Origin: Novosphingobium sp.
GTDB lineage: Bacteria; Pseudomonadota; Alphaproteobacteria; Sphingomonadales; Sphingomonadaceae
DNA length: 64,000 nt
Reading direction: 5' to 3'
NCBI RefSeq assembly: GCF_030699305.1
Contig: NZ_JAUYNB010000010.1
Location: 124,001-188,000 of the forward strand
Shown piece by piece: positions 39,747-50,349 of this stretch. The position numbers and the translations under genes were made by a program. The notes below the pieces were generated by a model, which saw nothing but the letters and a program-made list of their open reading frames with translations, was not told the origin of the DNA and did no database searches. Numbering within the stretch: position 1 is the first letter of the stretch; each line of letters begins with the position of its first letter.

Positions 39747-41024
39747 TTACTTGCCGATACAGAACCGTCCGAAAAGCGTGTCGAGCATGTCTTCGGTCGT
39801 GGTTCGCCCCAGCAAGGCATCGAACGCCACCCGACCCAGCCGCAGGCTTTCCGCCACGAGCAATGGGTCGCTCAAGGTTTCCGCCGCTGCCAAAGCTGCT
39901 CGCGCCTCGCCCAGCCAGTGGTGCTGGCGGGCGTTGAGTGCGGCTTCGCCGGGGCGCGGCAGGCTGGCACGGGCGTGGGCCACCAGATCGGCGCGCAGCG
40001 CGTCCAGCCCTTCCCCCGTCACCGCCGATACCCGGTGCCGCGGCGCGCGCTTGACCGGGTGACCGGCCACATCGATCTGCGCCTCGATGTCCCATCCGCC
40101 ATCCGGTCCGGCACCGTCTGCGCCCAGCCACAGCACCAGATCGGCCTGCGCCAGCGCAGACCGGGCGCGCTCAACCCCGATTGCTTCGATCGCATCGCCC
40201 GTGTCATCGCGCAGACCAGCCGTGTCGCTGAACCGGAACGGCACGCCGCCCAGCGCCACGGGATGGGTCAGAACATCACGCGTGGTTCCGGCGACCGGCG
40301 CGGTAATGGCCGCTTCGCTCTCCACCAATGCGTTGAACAAGGTGCTTTTGCCGGAATTGGGCGGGCCTGCCAGCACGACCCGAAAGCCATCGCGCAAGGT
40401 TTCAGCACGCGGGCGGACGAGCCATCCGGCAATCTCGTGCTCCAGACCCGCAACCTGCGCGATGAAATCGGCGGGCAGATCGGCAACGTCATCTTCATCG
40501 CCAAAGTCGAGCACCGCCTCGACCGCTGCCGACAGCAGCAGCAAGCGTTCGCGCCATCCGGTCACTTCGCGTGAGAAATCGCCGCCTGCCATCGCCAGTG
40601 CCGCGCGGCGTTGCAGTTCGGTTTCCGCGGACAGCAAATCCGCCAGCCCCTCTGCCTCGGCCAGGTCGATCCGTCCGTTGGTAAAGGCCCGGCGGGTGAA
40701 CTCCCCCGGCTGCGCCGACCGCAGCCCCGCCACGGCGGCCAGCGCCCGCTCGACCGCGCGCACCACCGCGCGCCCGCCGTGGCAGTGCAGTTCCAGCGTG
40801 TCCTCACCGGTGGCGGTTGTCGGCCCCGGCAACCACAGCGCCAGCACCCGGTCCAGCACCGTGCCCGCATCGTCGCGCAGCGTTACGGCAACCGCCCGGC
40901 GCGGCGGAAGGCTGCGCCCGGTCAGCGCGATCGCCGCCGCCCCGGCTTGCGGGCCGCTGACCCGCACGACCGCGATTGCGGCAGGCGGGGCGCCGCTCGA
41001 CAAGGCAAAGATCGTGTCATTCAT
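39747..41024 (-). CDS. mnmE: tRNA modification GTPase MnmE (TrmE)
   Basis: [27 protein letters not shown]...[37 protein letters not shown]...[12 protein letters not shown]. Confidence 0.97.
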   Translation of the reverse strand: MNDTIFALSSGAPPAAIAVVRVSGPQAGAAAIALTGRSLPPRRAVAVTLRDDAGTVLDRVLALWLPGPTTATGEDTLELHCHGGRAVVRAVERALAAVAGLRSAQPGEFTRRAFTNGRIDLAEAEGLADLLSAETELQRRAALAMAGGDFSREVTGWRERLLLLSAAVEAVLDFGDEDDVADLPADFIAQVAGLEHEIAGWLVRPRAETLRDGFRVVLAGPPNSGKSTLFNALVESEAAITAPVAGTTRDVLTHPVALGGVPFRFSDTAGLRDDTGDAIEAIGVERARSALAQADLVLWLGADGAGPDGGWDIEAQIDVAGHPVKRAPRHRVSAVTGEGLDALRADLVAHARASLPRPGEAALNARQHHWLGEARAALAAAETLSDPLLVAESLRLGRVAFDALLGRTTTEDMLDTLFGRFCIGK

Positions 41025-41066
41025 CGCCGCGCGCCTGCCACGGCGGGCGCGCGGTGGGAAGCGGGA

Positions 41067-41324
41067 TCAGTCCTCACGCTTCTTCTTGGTTCCCCCGGCA
41101 AAGGCCGCGCCGTTTTCCATGAAGGATTGAAACAGCTTCATACCGGCTTGTCCCATGGGTGCCATGTTCTTCGCGAATTCCTGCACCTGCTCGATATTGC
41201 CGGCCCCCTTCATCGCCTTGGCGATGGCGTCGACATAGAACTCGTTGGCTTTGCCCACATCGGGCAGCCCCAGGAAGGTGCGCGCTTCTTCTGGCGTGCA
41301 GTCGATCTCGAGATGAACTTTCAT
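41067..41324 (-). CDS. DUF6489 family small protein
   Basis: MKVHLEIDCTPEEARTFLGLPDVGKANEFYVDAIAKAMKGAGNIEQVQEFAKNMAPMGQAGMKLFQSFMENG. Confidence 0.75.
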   Translation of the reverse strand: MKVHLEIDCTPEEARTFLGLPDVGKANEFYVDAIAKAMKGAGNIEQVQEFAKNMAPMGQAGMKLFQSFMENGAAFAGGTKKKRED

Positions 41325-41457
41325 TTGCTTCTCCTTCGGCCAGCACCCCAGCCTTCCCCGCTATGAAGCTGACACATGGGCTTGGCAAAGTCCACGGTGC
41401 GTGGTTAGGCCTTGGCCGTAGCCGTAACGCGAAGCACCCATCACAGGAGCACCACCG

Positions 41458-42171
41458 ATGTCCGATATGGTCCAGATCCCCACACCCGATGGCCCCTCTT
41501 CCGCTGGCCATGCTGCCATTCCCGCTTATGTCGCCCGTCCTGCCGGGACGCCCACGGCGGCGATCATCGTCATTCCCGAAATCTTCGGCCTAAACCCCGG
41601 CATCCGCCAGAAGTGCGACAAGTGGGCTCAGCTCGGATTCCTGGCAGTCGCGCCCGACGTGTTCTGGCGCTTTGCCCCCGGCGTGGAACTGAACCCCGAC
41701 GTGCCCGCAGAGCTGGAGGAAGCCTTCGGCTATTTCCAGCGGTATGATCCCACTGACGGCGTTGCCGATATCGCCGCGACGATCACATGGCTGCGCGCCA
41801 CGCAGGGCGTGGGCAAGGTTGGCTGTGCCGGATACTGCCTGGGCGGGCGGCTGGCCTATATGGCCGCGGCGCGGACCGATATTGACGCCTCGGTCGGCTA
41901 TTACGGCGTTGCAATCGAAACGATGCTGGACGAAGCCGCCGCCATCGCCAACCCGCTGCTGCTCCACATCCCGACCGGGGATCATCTGGTCGGTCCGGAG
42001 GCGCAGGCCGCGATCCACGGCGCGCTGGATGCCCACCCCAAGGTCACGCTGCACGACTATGCCGGGCTGGACCACGGCTTCGCCGCCGAAATGGGCAACC
42101 GCCGCAACGAAGAAGGCGCGCAGCTGGCTGATGGGCGGACGGTGGCGTTCCTCAAGGCAAATCTGGCCTGA
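41458..42171 (+). CDS. Dienelactone hydrolase family protein
   Basis: AIIVIPEIFGLNPGIRQKCDKWAQLGFLAVAPDVFWRF...VGCAGYCLGGRLAYMAAARTDIDASVGYYG. Confidence 0.92.
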   Translation: MSDMVQIPTPDGPSSAGHAAIPAYVARPAGTPTAAIIVIPEIFGLNPGIRQKCDKWAQLGFLAVAPDVFWRFAPGVELNPDVPAELEEAFGYFQRYDPTDGVADIAATITWLRATQGVGKVGCAGYCLGGRLAYMAAARTDIDASVGYYGVAIETMLDEAAAIANPLLLHIPTGDHLVGPEAQAAIHGALDAHPKVTLHDYAGLDHGFAAEMGNRRNEEGAQLADGRTVAFLKANLA

Positions 42172-42302
42172 TTTTGTTTGCAGGGGCCATTGCCCCTGCA
42201 CCCCTGACGTCTTCCGGCACGATGCGCGCGCTATGGTTCATCCAGGCGCACCGACCGCGCCGGGAGACGTATCGGGGCCCGGGGCAATGGGCCCCGGAAT
42301 CC

Positions 42303-43433
42303 TTATTCGTACTGCCCAATCGCCTGAAAAATCCGACCGATTGCCTCACGATCCGCAGTGTCAATTTCCGGACGCCAGATCTCGAACAACAGCACCACGC
42401 GTTCCCGCGGACCGTCATTCTTGGCCTCGTGGTTGATGCTGTCATCGAACACCAGCGGCACGCCATCGACCCAGCCGCGTGTTTCGCTGCCCACCCGGAA
42501 CCAGCAGTCGGGCGCGGTCAGGATCGGGATGTGGCAGATCAGCCGGGTGTTGAGCATCCCGGTATGCGGGGCGATATGCGCGCCCGGCAGCAGCCGCGAC
42601 CAGTGCGCATTGGGGGACCGCCCCGGAATCTGCGGCATCGGTGCATGGGCCAGCGCCTCCATCGTTGCGGGGCAGCGCGCGGCGTTGTCCTCGACCCGTT
42701 CGCCATCCTGCCAGAAATGAAGCGCGGTCCAGGCCGGGTTGTCGAGCAAGGGCGTATTGGGCGCGGGCCGGTGTTCCTTGCGGTGAACATAGGGCGCAAA
42801 ACCTTGCGCCCCGCTTGCCAGCACTGCGGTAAGCTCATCCTGCATCCGGGGGGCCAGCGCCAGCATCGGTTCCAGCCAGGGGAACTCCGCCGGATCATAG
42901 AACCGCTTTTGCGGCAGGCCCGGGTAATAGAACACCGATGGTTCCTGCAAATAGAGGTCGCGCTTGCCGGTCAGCAACTCGATCGCCTCGGCCATCGTTG
43001 GTGACAGGTCTTTTCCAATTAGTTCATAGAGATAACTCTCAAACCCGGCATTGGCCTGCCCCAGATACTGGACCGCATGGGCATGCAGCGCGGTCAGCGC
43101 AGGCGGCACCGCGCCGTCCGCCGCCGCCTGATTCAGCGCGGTGCGGTAAAAGGTCGATGCAGCCCGTGCGTCGCCCGCCTGTTCGCGTAGCCGGGCCTTG
43201 AGCAACAGCGCACCCACTTCACGCGGAGCAAGCTCCAGCTGTTGCTCCAGCGCGGCCTCCGCGGCATCGGCGTGGCCCAGCGCCAGTTCGGCGTTGGCCA
43301 GCGCCACCCATGGCACGTCCGCCGCCGGTGCGTGCTCCGCCGCCTCGCGCAACAGCGCGGCGGCGCGGGCCATGTCGCGCGCTGCCAGGGCCTGCATGCC
43401 CGCCGCGATTGCCGCGCGGAAGTCGTTGCTCAT
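42303..43433 (-). CDS. Aspartyl/asparaginyl beta-hydroxylase domain protein with TPR-like N-terminus
   Basis: LLPGAHIAPHTGMLNTRLICHIPILTAPDCWFRVGSETRGWVDGVPLVFDDSINHEAKNDGPRERVVLLFEIWRPE. Confidence 0.9.
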   Translation of the reverse strand: MSNDFRAAIAAGMQALAARDMARAAALLREAAEHAPAADVPWVALANAELALGHADAAEAALEQQLELAPREVGALLLKARLREQAGDARAASTFYRTALNQAAADGAVPPALTALHAHAVQYLGQANAGFESYLYELIGKDLSPTMAEAIELLTGKRDLYLQEPSVFYYPGLPQKRFYDPAEFPWLEPMLALAPRMQDELTAVLASGAQGFAPYVHRKEHRPAPNTPLLDNPAWTALHFWQDGERVEDNAARCPATMEALAHAPMPQIPGRSPNAHWSRLLPGAHIAPHTGMLNTRLICHIPILTAPDCWFRVGSETRGWVDGVPLVFDDSINHEAKNDGPRERVVLLFEIWRPEIDTADREAIGRIFQAIGQYE

Positions 43434-43532
43434 GCGCTCTCCTTGTGGAGTCAACGCATAGGCGAGGCTGGAACTTCTTCGCAAGCTGGGTCATGCTGCC
43501 CGGCAGCAAATAACCGCAGAGGATACCCGCAG

Positions 43533-43931
43533 ATGGCAAAACACCCCGGACTGACCCGCTGGCACGCCTATATGGAAGGCGGCAGCAACCCGGCCGTGCT
43601 GGCCGACATGCTGGCGGATGACGCGGTGTTCCACTCGCCCGTGGTTCACACGCCGCAGGCCGGCAAGGCCAAGGTGATGGCCTATCTGGGCGCGGCGGGC
43701 GGCGTGTTCGGCAACGGCACGTTCGAATATGTCCGGGAAATTGCCGATGGCGACAATGTCATCCTGGAATTCACCGCCGAAATGGACGGGATCATGGTCA
43801 ACGGAATCGACATGATCCAGTTCAACGCGGACGGAAAGATTCAGGATTTCAAGGTGATGGTCCGCCCGCTGAAGGCGATCAACAAGGTCTGGGACATGAT
43901 GGCCGCGCAGCTGGCGGCGGCGAAGGGATAA
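43533..43931 (+). CDS. Nuclear transport factor 2 (SnoaL-like) family protein
   Basis: LTRWHAYMEGGSNPAVLADMLADDAVFHSPVVHTPQAGKAKVMAYLGAAGGVF. Confidence 0.85.
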   Translation: MAKHPGLTRWHAYMEGGSNPAVLADMLADDAVFHSPVVHTPQAGKAKVMAYLGAAGGVFGNGTFEYVREIADGDNVILEFTAEMDGIMVNGIDMIQFNADGKIQDFKVMVRPLKAINKVWDMMAAQLAAAKG

Positions 43932-43995
43932 CAAAATGGCGCCGCTCGGCCAGAACCAAGCGGCGCCCTGATTGCGTGAAGCTGGTTACCCGGCC

Positions 43996-45252
43996 TTACT
44001 GATTCATCGTCGCGAAGAAGTCTTCGTTGGTCTTGGAATCCTTCATCTTGTCGAGCAGGAATTCCATCGCGTCGATCGTGCCCATTTGCATCAGGATGCG
44101 GCGCAGGACCCACATCTTGCTGAGCTTGTCCTTGCTGACCAGCAGTTCTTCCTTGCGGGTGCCGGACTTGCCGACGTCCAGCGCCGGGAAGATCCGCTTG
44201 TCCGCGACCTTGCGGTCCAGCACGATTTCCGAGTTACCGGTGCCCTTGAATTCTTCGAAGATCACTTCGTCCATGCGGCTGCCGGTATCGATCAGCGCGG
44301 TGGCGATGATCGACAGCGAACCGCCTTCCTCGATGTTGCGGGCCGCGCCGAAGAAGCGCTTGGGGCGCTGGAGCGCGTTCGCGTCGACGCCGCCGGTCAA
44401 CACCTTGCCCGATGACGGGACCACGGTGTTGTAGGCCCGGCCCAGGCGCGTGATCGAATCCAGCAGGATCACCACGTCACGCTTGTGCTCGACCAGACGC
44501 TTGGCCTTTTCGATAACCATTTCAGCAACTTGCACGTGGCGCGTAGCAGGCTCGTCGAAGGTCGAGGAGATCACCTCACCCTTCACGCTGCGCTGCATGT
44601 CGGTCACTTCTTCCGGGCGTTCATCGACCAGCAGGACCAGCAGGAACACTTCGGGGTGGTTGTCGGTGATCGCCTTGGCGATATTCTGCAGCAGCACGGT
44701 CTTGCCGGTGCGCGGCGGGGCGACGATCAGCGCGCGCTGGCCCTTGCCCTGCGGGCTGATGATGTCGATCACGCGGGCCGATTTGTCCTTGACCGTGGGG
44801 TCCAGCGTATCAAGATTGAGCTTCTGATCGGGATAGAGCGGGGTCAGGTTGTCGAAGTTGACGCGGTGGCGCACGGCATCGGGATCGTCGAAGTTGACGC
44901 TGATCAGCTTGGTGATCGCGAAATAGCGTTCGCCGTCCTTGGGCGCGCGGACTTCACCTTCCACCGTGTCACCGGTGCGCAGGCCCCATTTGCGGACCTG
45001 ATTGGGTGAAACATAGATATCGTCCGGGCCGGCCAGATAGTTCGCTTCCGGGCTGCGCAGAAAGCCGAACCCATCGGTCAGCACTTCGATCGTGCCAATC
45101 CCCAGGATCTGTTCGCCATCGTCGGCCAGTTCCTTGAGGATCGCGAACATCAGGTCCTGGCGGCGCAGGGTCGAAGCGCCTTCGACGCCCAGCTCTTCAG
45201 CCATTTCAACCAGTTCGGCCGAAGTCTTTTGCTTGAGTTCTTTCAGATGCAT
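43996..45252 (-). CDS. rho: Transcription termination factor Rho
   Basis: [40 protein letters not shown]...[31 protein letters not shown]. Confidence 0.98.
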   Translation of the reverse strand: MHLKELKQKTSAELVEMAEELGVEGASTLRRQDLMFAILKELADDGEQILGIGTIEVLTDGFGFLRSPEANYLAGPDDIYVSPNQVRKWGLRTGDTVEGEVRAPKDGERYFAITKLISVNFDDPDAVRHRVNFDNLTPLYPDQKLNLDTLDPTVKDKSARVIDIISPQGKGQRALIVAPPRTGKTVLLQNIAKAITDNHPEVFLLVLLVDERPEEVTDMQRSVKGEVISSTFDEPATRHVQVAEMVIEKAKRLVEHKRDVVILLDSITRLGRAYNTVVPSSGKVLTGGVDANALQRPKRFFGAARNIEEGGSLSIIATALIDTGSRMDEVIFEEFKGTGNSEIVLDRKVADKRIFPALDVGKSGTRKEELLVSKDKLSKMWVLRRILMQMGTIDAMEFLLDKMKDSKTNEDFFATMNQ

Positions 45253-45428
45253 GGCGAATCCAAATCCAGCTTGCCTTGGTTCAGGTCTTGAAACGGCCGG
45301 CTGATCGAAGGGCTTGGAGAAAGCGGATCATCCCGCGCACAAGGGCGCAGGTCATGCCGGATAGCATGGCGCGGATAACCCCGCAGCCGCGCCCCTGTCA
45401 ACGTAAACCCGCCATTCCAGGCCAGAAA

Positions 45429-47090
45429 TCAGGCTGAACGGAACGCGTGACTGATCGGATAGCGGCGATCGCGGCCAAAGTTGCGCGTGCCCAGCTTGAC
45501 CCCCGGCGGGGCCTGACGACGCTTGTATTCGGCCAGATGCAGCAGGCGCTCAATCCGCACCACAGTGGCGTGATCGAACCCTTCGGCAACCAGCTGGGGC
45601 ACGCTTTTTTCATGCTCTACCAGTCCCAGCAGGATCGCATCGAGCACCGGATATTCCGGGAGCGAATCCGAATCCTTCTGGTCCGGGCGCAGTTCGGCGC
45701 TGGGCGGCTTGGCAATGATAGTGTCAGGCATAACCGGGCCGTCCGGTCCCAGCCCGATCTTGGGCTTGTGCCGGTTGCGCCACTTCGACACCGCGAACAC
45801 GGTCAGCTTGTAGGCATCTTTCAGCGGGTTATAGCCGCCTGCCATGTCGCCATAGATGGTGGCATACCCAACGCTCATCTCGCTCTTGTTGCCGGTGGTC
45901 AGCAACATCGGACCGAACTTGTTGGACAGTGCCATCAGCGTCACGCCGCGAATCCGGCTTTGCAGGTTTTCCTCGGTAATATCGACGGCTGCATCGGCAA
46001 AGCTGCCTTCCAGCATGGCATCGAACCCGGCAACCGCAGGCTGGATCGGGATCGTTTCATAGCGGCACCCGATCAGCCGGGCGCATTCGGTTGCGTCATC
46101 CAGGCTTTCCTGACTGGTGAACCGGCTGGGCAGCATCACGCACCACACCCGCTCCGGCCCCAGTGCATCGGCCGCAATCGCGGCGCAGATCGCGCTGTCG
46201 ATCCCGCCGGACAGGCCCAGCACCACGCCGGGAAAGCGGTTGCGGTTCACATAGTCGCGCAGCGCCAGCACCATTGCGCAATAGATGTCCTCCGGATGGT
46301 CGGACAGCGGCTCGATCACGCCGCGATCACAGCGCCAGCCAGTGGCGGTGCGGGTCCAGCGCGTCGTGATTTCCTGTTCTTCCCAGTCGGTCATCTGCAC
46401 CGCCAGGCTGCCATCGCCGTTGACCACAAAGCTGGCCCCGTCGAACACCAGTTCATCCTGCCCGCCCACCCGGTTGAGATAGGCCAGCGGCAAGCCGGTA
46501 TCGACCGCGCGGCGCTTGGCCACGCCATCGATCCGCAGCGTATCCTTGTCGATCTCATACGGGCTGCCGTTGATGCAGATCAGCAGTTCCGCGCCGAAAT
46601 CGGCGAGGTGGCGGCAAACGTCGGGGTGCCAGATATCCTCGCAGATCGGCAGGCCGATCATCACGCCCTTAAACACGATCGGTTCGGGCAGCGGGCCGGG
46701 CTCAAACAGGCGCATTTCATCGAAAGTGCCGTAATTGGGCAGCTCATGCTTGAACCGGACCGCTGCGATCTTGCCCTGATCGAGCAGGGCCACCCCGTTG
46801 TGCAGGTTGCCATCGCGGACGAACACGCTGCCAACCAGCATTGCCGGGCCGCCGTCAGCGGTCGCCAGCGCCAATTGTTCCAGCCCGGCCGCCGCGCGTT
46901 CGATCAGTGCAGGTTTCAGCACCAGATCTTCGGGCGGATAGCCGATCAGCTGCATTTCCGGGAACACGACCAGATCTGCCCCTGCACTGCGCGCCCGGTC
47001 ACGCGCAGCAAGCATCGCAGCAGAATTGGCAGCCAGATCGCCCACAGTCTGGTTAAGCTGGGCCAGCGTGATCGCAAGAGTATCGGTCAT
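45429..47090 (-). CDS. nadE: Glutamine-dependent NAD+ synthase
   Basis: Nitrilase domain (DLVVFPEMQLIGYPPEDLVLKP) plus NAD synthase LGLSGGIDSAICAAIAADALGPERVWCVMLPSRFTS. Confidence 0.96.
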   Translation of the reverse strand: MTDTLAITLAQLNQTVGDLAANSAAMLAARDRARSAGADLVVFPEMQLIGYPPEDLVLKPALIERAAAGLEQLALATADGGPAMLVGSVFVRDGNLHNGVALLDQGKIAAVRFKHELPNYGTFDEMRLFEPGPLPEPIVFKGVMIGLPICEDIWHPDVCRHLADFGAELLICINGSPYEIDKDTLRIDGVAKRRAVDTGLPLAYLNRVGGQDELVFDGASFVVNGDGSLAVQMTDWEEQEITTRWTRTATGWRCDRGVIEPLSDHPEDIYCAMVLALRDYVNRNRFPGVVLGLSGGIDSAICAAIAADALGPERVWCVMLPSRFTSQESLDDATECARLIGCRYETIPIQPAVAGFDAMLEGSFADAAVDITEENLQSRIRGVTLMALSNKFGPMLLTTGNKSEMSVGYATIYGDMAGGYNPLKDAYKLTVFAVSKWRNRHKPKIGLGPDGPVMPDTIIAKPPSAELRPDQKDSDSLPEYPVLDAILLGLVEHEKSVPQLVAEGFDHATVVRIERLLHLAEYKRRQAPPGVKLGTRNFGRDRRYPISHAFRSA

Positions 47091-47140
47091 CCCGCTACCC
47101 TAGGCGGGAAAAAGCGGTTCGCGCAATGCCGCAAGGCCGA

Positions 47141-47584
47141 TCAGAACGGCCGGACGATCACCAGAATGACGATCACCGGAATGGCAATGCCGGGCACCTC
47201 GTTGATCATCCGCAGCGCCCGCCCGCTCAGCTTGCGTTCTCCGCGCGCCAGCGCCTCGGCATAGCCCGCCAGCCAGACGTGATAGGCAGTCAGGCCCAGC
47301 ACCGCGGCCAGCTTCACCAGAAACCAGCCGGAGGCGAAATACCCCATCGACCAGGCAATCATCAGGCCCAGCACCCAGCTGACCAGCAGTGATGGCCACA
47401 TGATGATCTTCAGCAACCGCCGCTCACGCTGGATCCAGGCTGCGTTATCGGGGGAATCCGGCGCGCATTCCTGATGATAGACAAATACGCGGGGCAGCAT
47501 GAACAGCCCGGCCATCCAGAAGATCACAAAGATCAGGTGCCCGGCCTTCAGCCAGAGATATGTCACGGAAAGAACCTCTTGCAT
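47141..47584 (-). CDS. hemJ: HemJ/CopD family protoporphyrinogen oxidase
   Basis: LWLKAGHLIFVIFWMAGLFMLPRVFVYHQE...ERRLLKIIMWPSLLVSWVLGLMI. Confidence 0.92.
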   Translation of the reverse strand: MQEVLSVTYLWLKAGHLIFVIFWMAGLFMLPRVFVYHQECAPDSPDNAAWIQRERRLLKIIMWPSLLVSWVLGLMIAWSMGYFASGWFLVKLAAVLGLTAYHVWLAGYAEALARGERKLSGRALRMINEVPGIAIPVIVILVIVRPF

Positions 47585-47598
47585 GAACCCATGATAGC

Positions 47599-48624
47599 TT
47601 ACTTGCGCCAGCCGCGCACCACCGCAAGCAATGCCTCGACATGCTCCAGCGGGGTGAACTGGCCGATCCCGTGGCCCAGATTGAACACGTGCGGCCGATC
47701 CGCAAACGCGTCCAGCACGCGCAGGGTCTGGCGTTCCAGCTCTGCCCCGCCGGCCAGCAGCAACAGCGGATCGAGGTTGCCCTGCACCGGCAGCCCGGCA
47801 GGCAGCGTTCTGGCCGCCCACAGCGGGTCAACCGTTTCATCGATCCCCACCGCATCCACCCCGGTTTCACGGGCATAGGCGGCCAGCTTTTCACCGGAAC
47901 CCTTGGGAAAACCAATCACCGGCACATCCGGATACCGCGCCTTGATCCGTCCGGCGATTGCAGCATTCGGGGCAATTACCCAGCGTTCAAACTCCTCCGG
48001 GGCCAGACTGCCGGCCCAGCTGTCGAACAGTTGCACCGCTTCGGCGCCCGCTTCGATCTGACCGGCAAGGTATTCCACGGTCACATCGACAATGGCGTCG
48101 ATGATCGCCTGGAACGCCGCCGGATCGCGATAGGCCATGGCGCGCGTTTCATGCTGGTCGCGGCTGCCCTCGCCCGCCACCATATACGTCGCGACGGTCC
48201 ATGCACTGCCCGCAAAGCCCAGCATGGTCTTGTCTGCGGCCAATCCGGCGCGGACCAGCCGGACGGTGTCATAGATCGGGCTGAGCCGGTCTGGCACGGC
48301 TGTCAGCGCGGACAAGGCCGTATCGACCAGCCGGGGGGACAGGTGCGGACCTTCACCGGCCAGGAACTGCAAATCCTGCCCCATGGCGTAAGGCACGATC
48401 AGAATGTCTGAAAACAGGATCGCGCCGTCGAACCCGAACCGCCGGATCGGCTGCAAAGTGATCTCTGCCGCAGCTTCGCTGTCATAGACCAACGGCAGGA
48501 ATCCGCCCTTTTCGGCCCGCAATGCACGGTATTCCGGCAGATAGCGCCCTGCCTGCCGCATCAGCCAGACTGGCCGCTGACTGGCGTTCCGACCACGCAG
48601 GGTATCAAGCAGCAAACCGGGCAT
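47599..48624 (-). CDS. hemE: Uroporphyrinogen decarboxylase
   Basis: MPGLLLDTLRGRNASQRPVWLMRQAGRYLPEYRALRAEKGGFL; an upstream ATG at 48648 is also possible. Confidence 0.96.
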   Translation of the reverse strand: MPGLLLDTLRGRNASQRPVWLMRQAGRYLPEYRALRAEKGGFLPLVYDSEAAAEITLQPIRRFGFDGAILFSDILIVPYAMGQDLQFLAGEGPHLSPRLVDTALSALTAVPDRLSPIYDTVRLVRAGLAADKTMLGFAGSAWTVATYMVAGEGSRDQHETRAMAYRDPAAFQAIIDAIVDVTVEYLAGQIEAGAEAVQLFDSWAGSLAPEEFERWVIAPNAAIAGRIKARYPDVPVIGFPKGSGEKLAAYARETGVDAVGIDETVDPLWAARTLPAGLPVQGNLDPLLLLAGGAELERQTLRVLDAFADRPHVFNLGHGIGQFTPLEHVEALLAVVRGWRK

Positions 48625-48934
48625 CGAACGATTCCATTCCAATAACATTTAAGATTTTTTATAAGGATGTGACTGTAGTTGGCCTGTGGATAGCGCGAAC
48701 AACCGCGCCTTGCCTGATTTGTCCCGGCCTGAACAGGGGGCAAGCGCAGGGCGACTCTGTTGCCCCCCGCGTCAAGCAAAGGTTATCCCGGCTATCCCCA
48801 GCCTGTGGGTAACAGTTTCCACCTGTCCACAAGTGGCGCACAGGAGTCCGGTCAATGGGCATGGAATCCATGTCGGATCTTGTCCCCCGGTTTGTCCCGT
48901 GATTTATGCGACCAATTGTCCACAGGGAGCCAAA
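48625..48934. other. Putative chromosomal replication origin (oriC)
   Basis: hemE/DUF299 intergenic region: AT-rich tract aacatttaagattttttataagg; DnaA-box-like sites CTATCCACA (48685-48693, -), TTACCCACA (48804-48812, -), CTGTCCACA (48823-48831, +), TTGTCCACA (48916-48924, +) and weaker CTATCCCCA (48792-48800, +); gene orientation flips here. Confidence 0.78.
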
Positions 48935-49765
48935 ATGCCCCGTCTCAACCTGCATCTGCTGTCGGATTCCACCGGCGAAACGCTGGAAGCCATCGCCAAG
49001 GCGGCGCTGGCGCAGTTCGAGGGGGCGGACGTGATCCGCCATTTCTGGCCGATGGTCCGCTCGCAGCAGCACCTTGACCGGATCATGGGCGATATCGCCA
49101 GCAATCCGGGGCTGGTGTTCTATACCATGGCCAGCACTGAATTACGCGGCAAGCTGGTGGAACGGTGCCGCGCGCTGGGGTTGCCGGTCGTGTCGGTGTT
49201 GGATTCGGCAGTCGAAGCGCTGGAATCCGCGCTGGGCCAGCACCCCCGCGCCCGCCCCGGCCGCCAGCACATGATGGACGAGGCCTATTTCGCCCGGGTC
49301 GACGCGATCCAGTTCACCATCGCCCACGACGACGGGGTGATGTGGGAAGACTGGGAAGAGGCCGACATCGTCCTTGCCGGGGTGTCACGCTCGTCAAAGA
49401 CGCCGACCAGCATCTATCTCGCCAATCGCGGGTTCAAGGTCGCGAACATCCCGGTCGTGGTGGAAAGCCCGCCGCCCACTGCGCTGTTCGGGCTGAAGCA
49501 TCCACTGGTCGTGGGGCTGACCACCGCGCCCGACCGGCTGATTCAGGTCCGCCGCAACCGGCTGCTCTCGCTCAACCAGGCGCCCGAAACGGCTTATGTC
49601 GATCAGGACCGGGTGGTGCGCGAAGTGCAGTATGCACGGCGGATGTTTGCCGATAACGACTGGCCCGTGATCGACGTCACCCGCCGCTCGATCGAGGAAA
49701 CCGCTGCCGCCGTGATCAACCTTTACAACGAATCCCGTGCGCCCAAGGATGGCCGGGCCGACTGA
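48935..49765 (+). CDS. Pyruvate,water/phosphate dikinase regulatory protein (DUF299, kinase/pyrophosphorylase)
   Basis: MPRLNLHLLSDSTGETLEAIAKAALAQFEG...ADIVLAGVSRSSKTPTSIYLANRGFKVANIPVV. Confidence 0.94.
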   Translation: MPRLNLHLLSDSTGETLEAIAKAALAQFEGADVIRHFWPMVRSQQHLDRIMGDIASNPGLVFYTMASTELRGKLVERCRALGLPVVSVLDSAVEALESALGQHPRARPGRQHMMDEAYFARVDAIQFTIAHDDGVMWEDWEEADIVLAGVSRSSKTPTSIYLANRGFKVANIPVVVESPPPTALFGLKHPLVVGLTTAPDRLIQVRRNRLLSLNQAPETAYVDQDRVVREVQYARRMFADNDWPVIDVTRRSIEETAAAVINLYNESRAPKDGRAD

Positions 49766-50349
49766 TGCTGGTGCTCGCATCGCAAAGTGCATCGCGTCAG
49801 GCGATGCTGACCGCTGCCGGGGTGGCTTTCACCCCCTGCCCCGCCGATGTCGATGAACGCGCGCTTGAGGCCAGCATGGCGGGGGCCGATCCCGATGGAA
49901 TCGCGCTGGCGCTGGCCCGGGCCAAGGCGCTGGCCGTCTCGGCGCAGCACGTCGGCGCGCTGGTGCTGGGCAGCGACAGTCTGGTCGAAGTCGCTGGCCG
50001 CCGGTTCGACAAGCCGCGCAGCCGCGCCGAAGCGGCCGAGCATCTGCGGTTCTTTTCCGGACAGGCGATGCGGTTGCACAGCGCGGTCGCGCTGGCCCAG
50101 GGTGGCGCGGTGACCTGGCAGCATGGCGAATGCGCCGTGTTGCAGGTCCGCCCGCTAACCGAGGGATTCATCGAACGCTACCTTGCCGCCGAATGGCCCG
50201 ACGTGCGCGCCTGCGTGGGCGTGTTCCGGATCGAGGGGCTGGGCGTGAACCTGTTCGAAACGATCACCGGCAGCCACTTCACCGTCCTGGGCATGCCGCT
50301 GCTGGCCGTGCTGGGCGCGCTGCGCGAAGCTGGGGAGCTGCCTGCATGA
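49765..50349 (+). CDS. Maf family nucleotide pyrophosphatase
   Basis: MLVLASQSASRQAMLTAAGVAFTPCPADVDERALE...VLGSDSLVEVAGRRFDKPRSRAEAAEHLRFFSGQAMRLHSAVAL. Confidence 0.92.
   Translation: MLVLASQSASRQAMLTAAGVAFTPCPADVDERALEASMAGADPDGIALALARAKALAVSAQHVGALVLGSDSLVEVAGRRFDKPRSRAEAAEHLRFFSGQAMRLHSAVALAQGGAVTWQHGECAVLQVRPLTEGFIERYLAAEWPDVRACVGVFRIEGLGVNLFETITGSHFTVLGMPLLAVLGALREAGELPA

Noticed and set aside
45447-47264. 605-aa plus-strand ORF opposite nadE
   Set aside because: No recognisable domain and antisense composition; nadE on the minus strand is unambiguous.
48649-48664. TTAA-N8-TATAA as a CtrA box in the putative origin (as in Caulobacter Cori)
   Set aside because: Spacer is 8 rather than 7 and the second half does not match TTAA; too weak to call a CtrA site in oriC.
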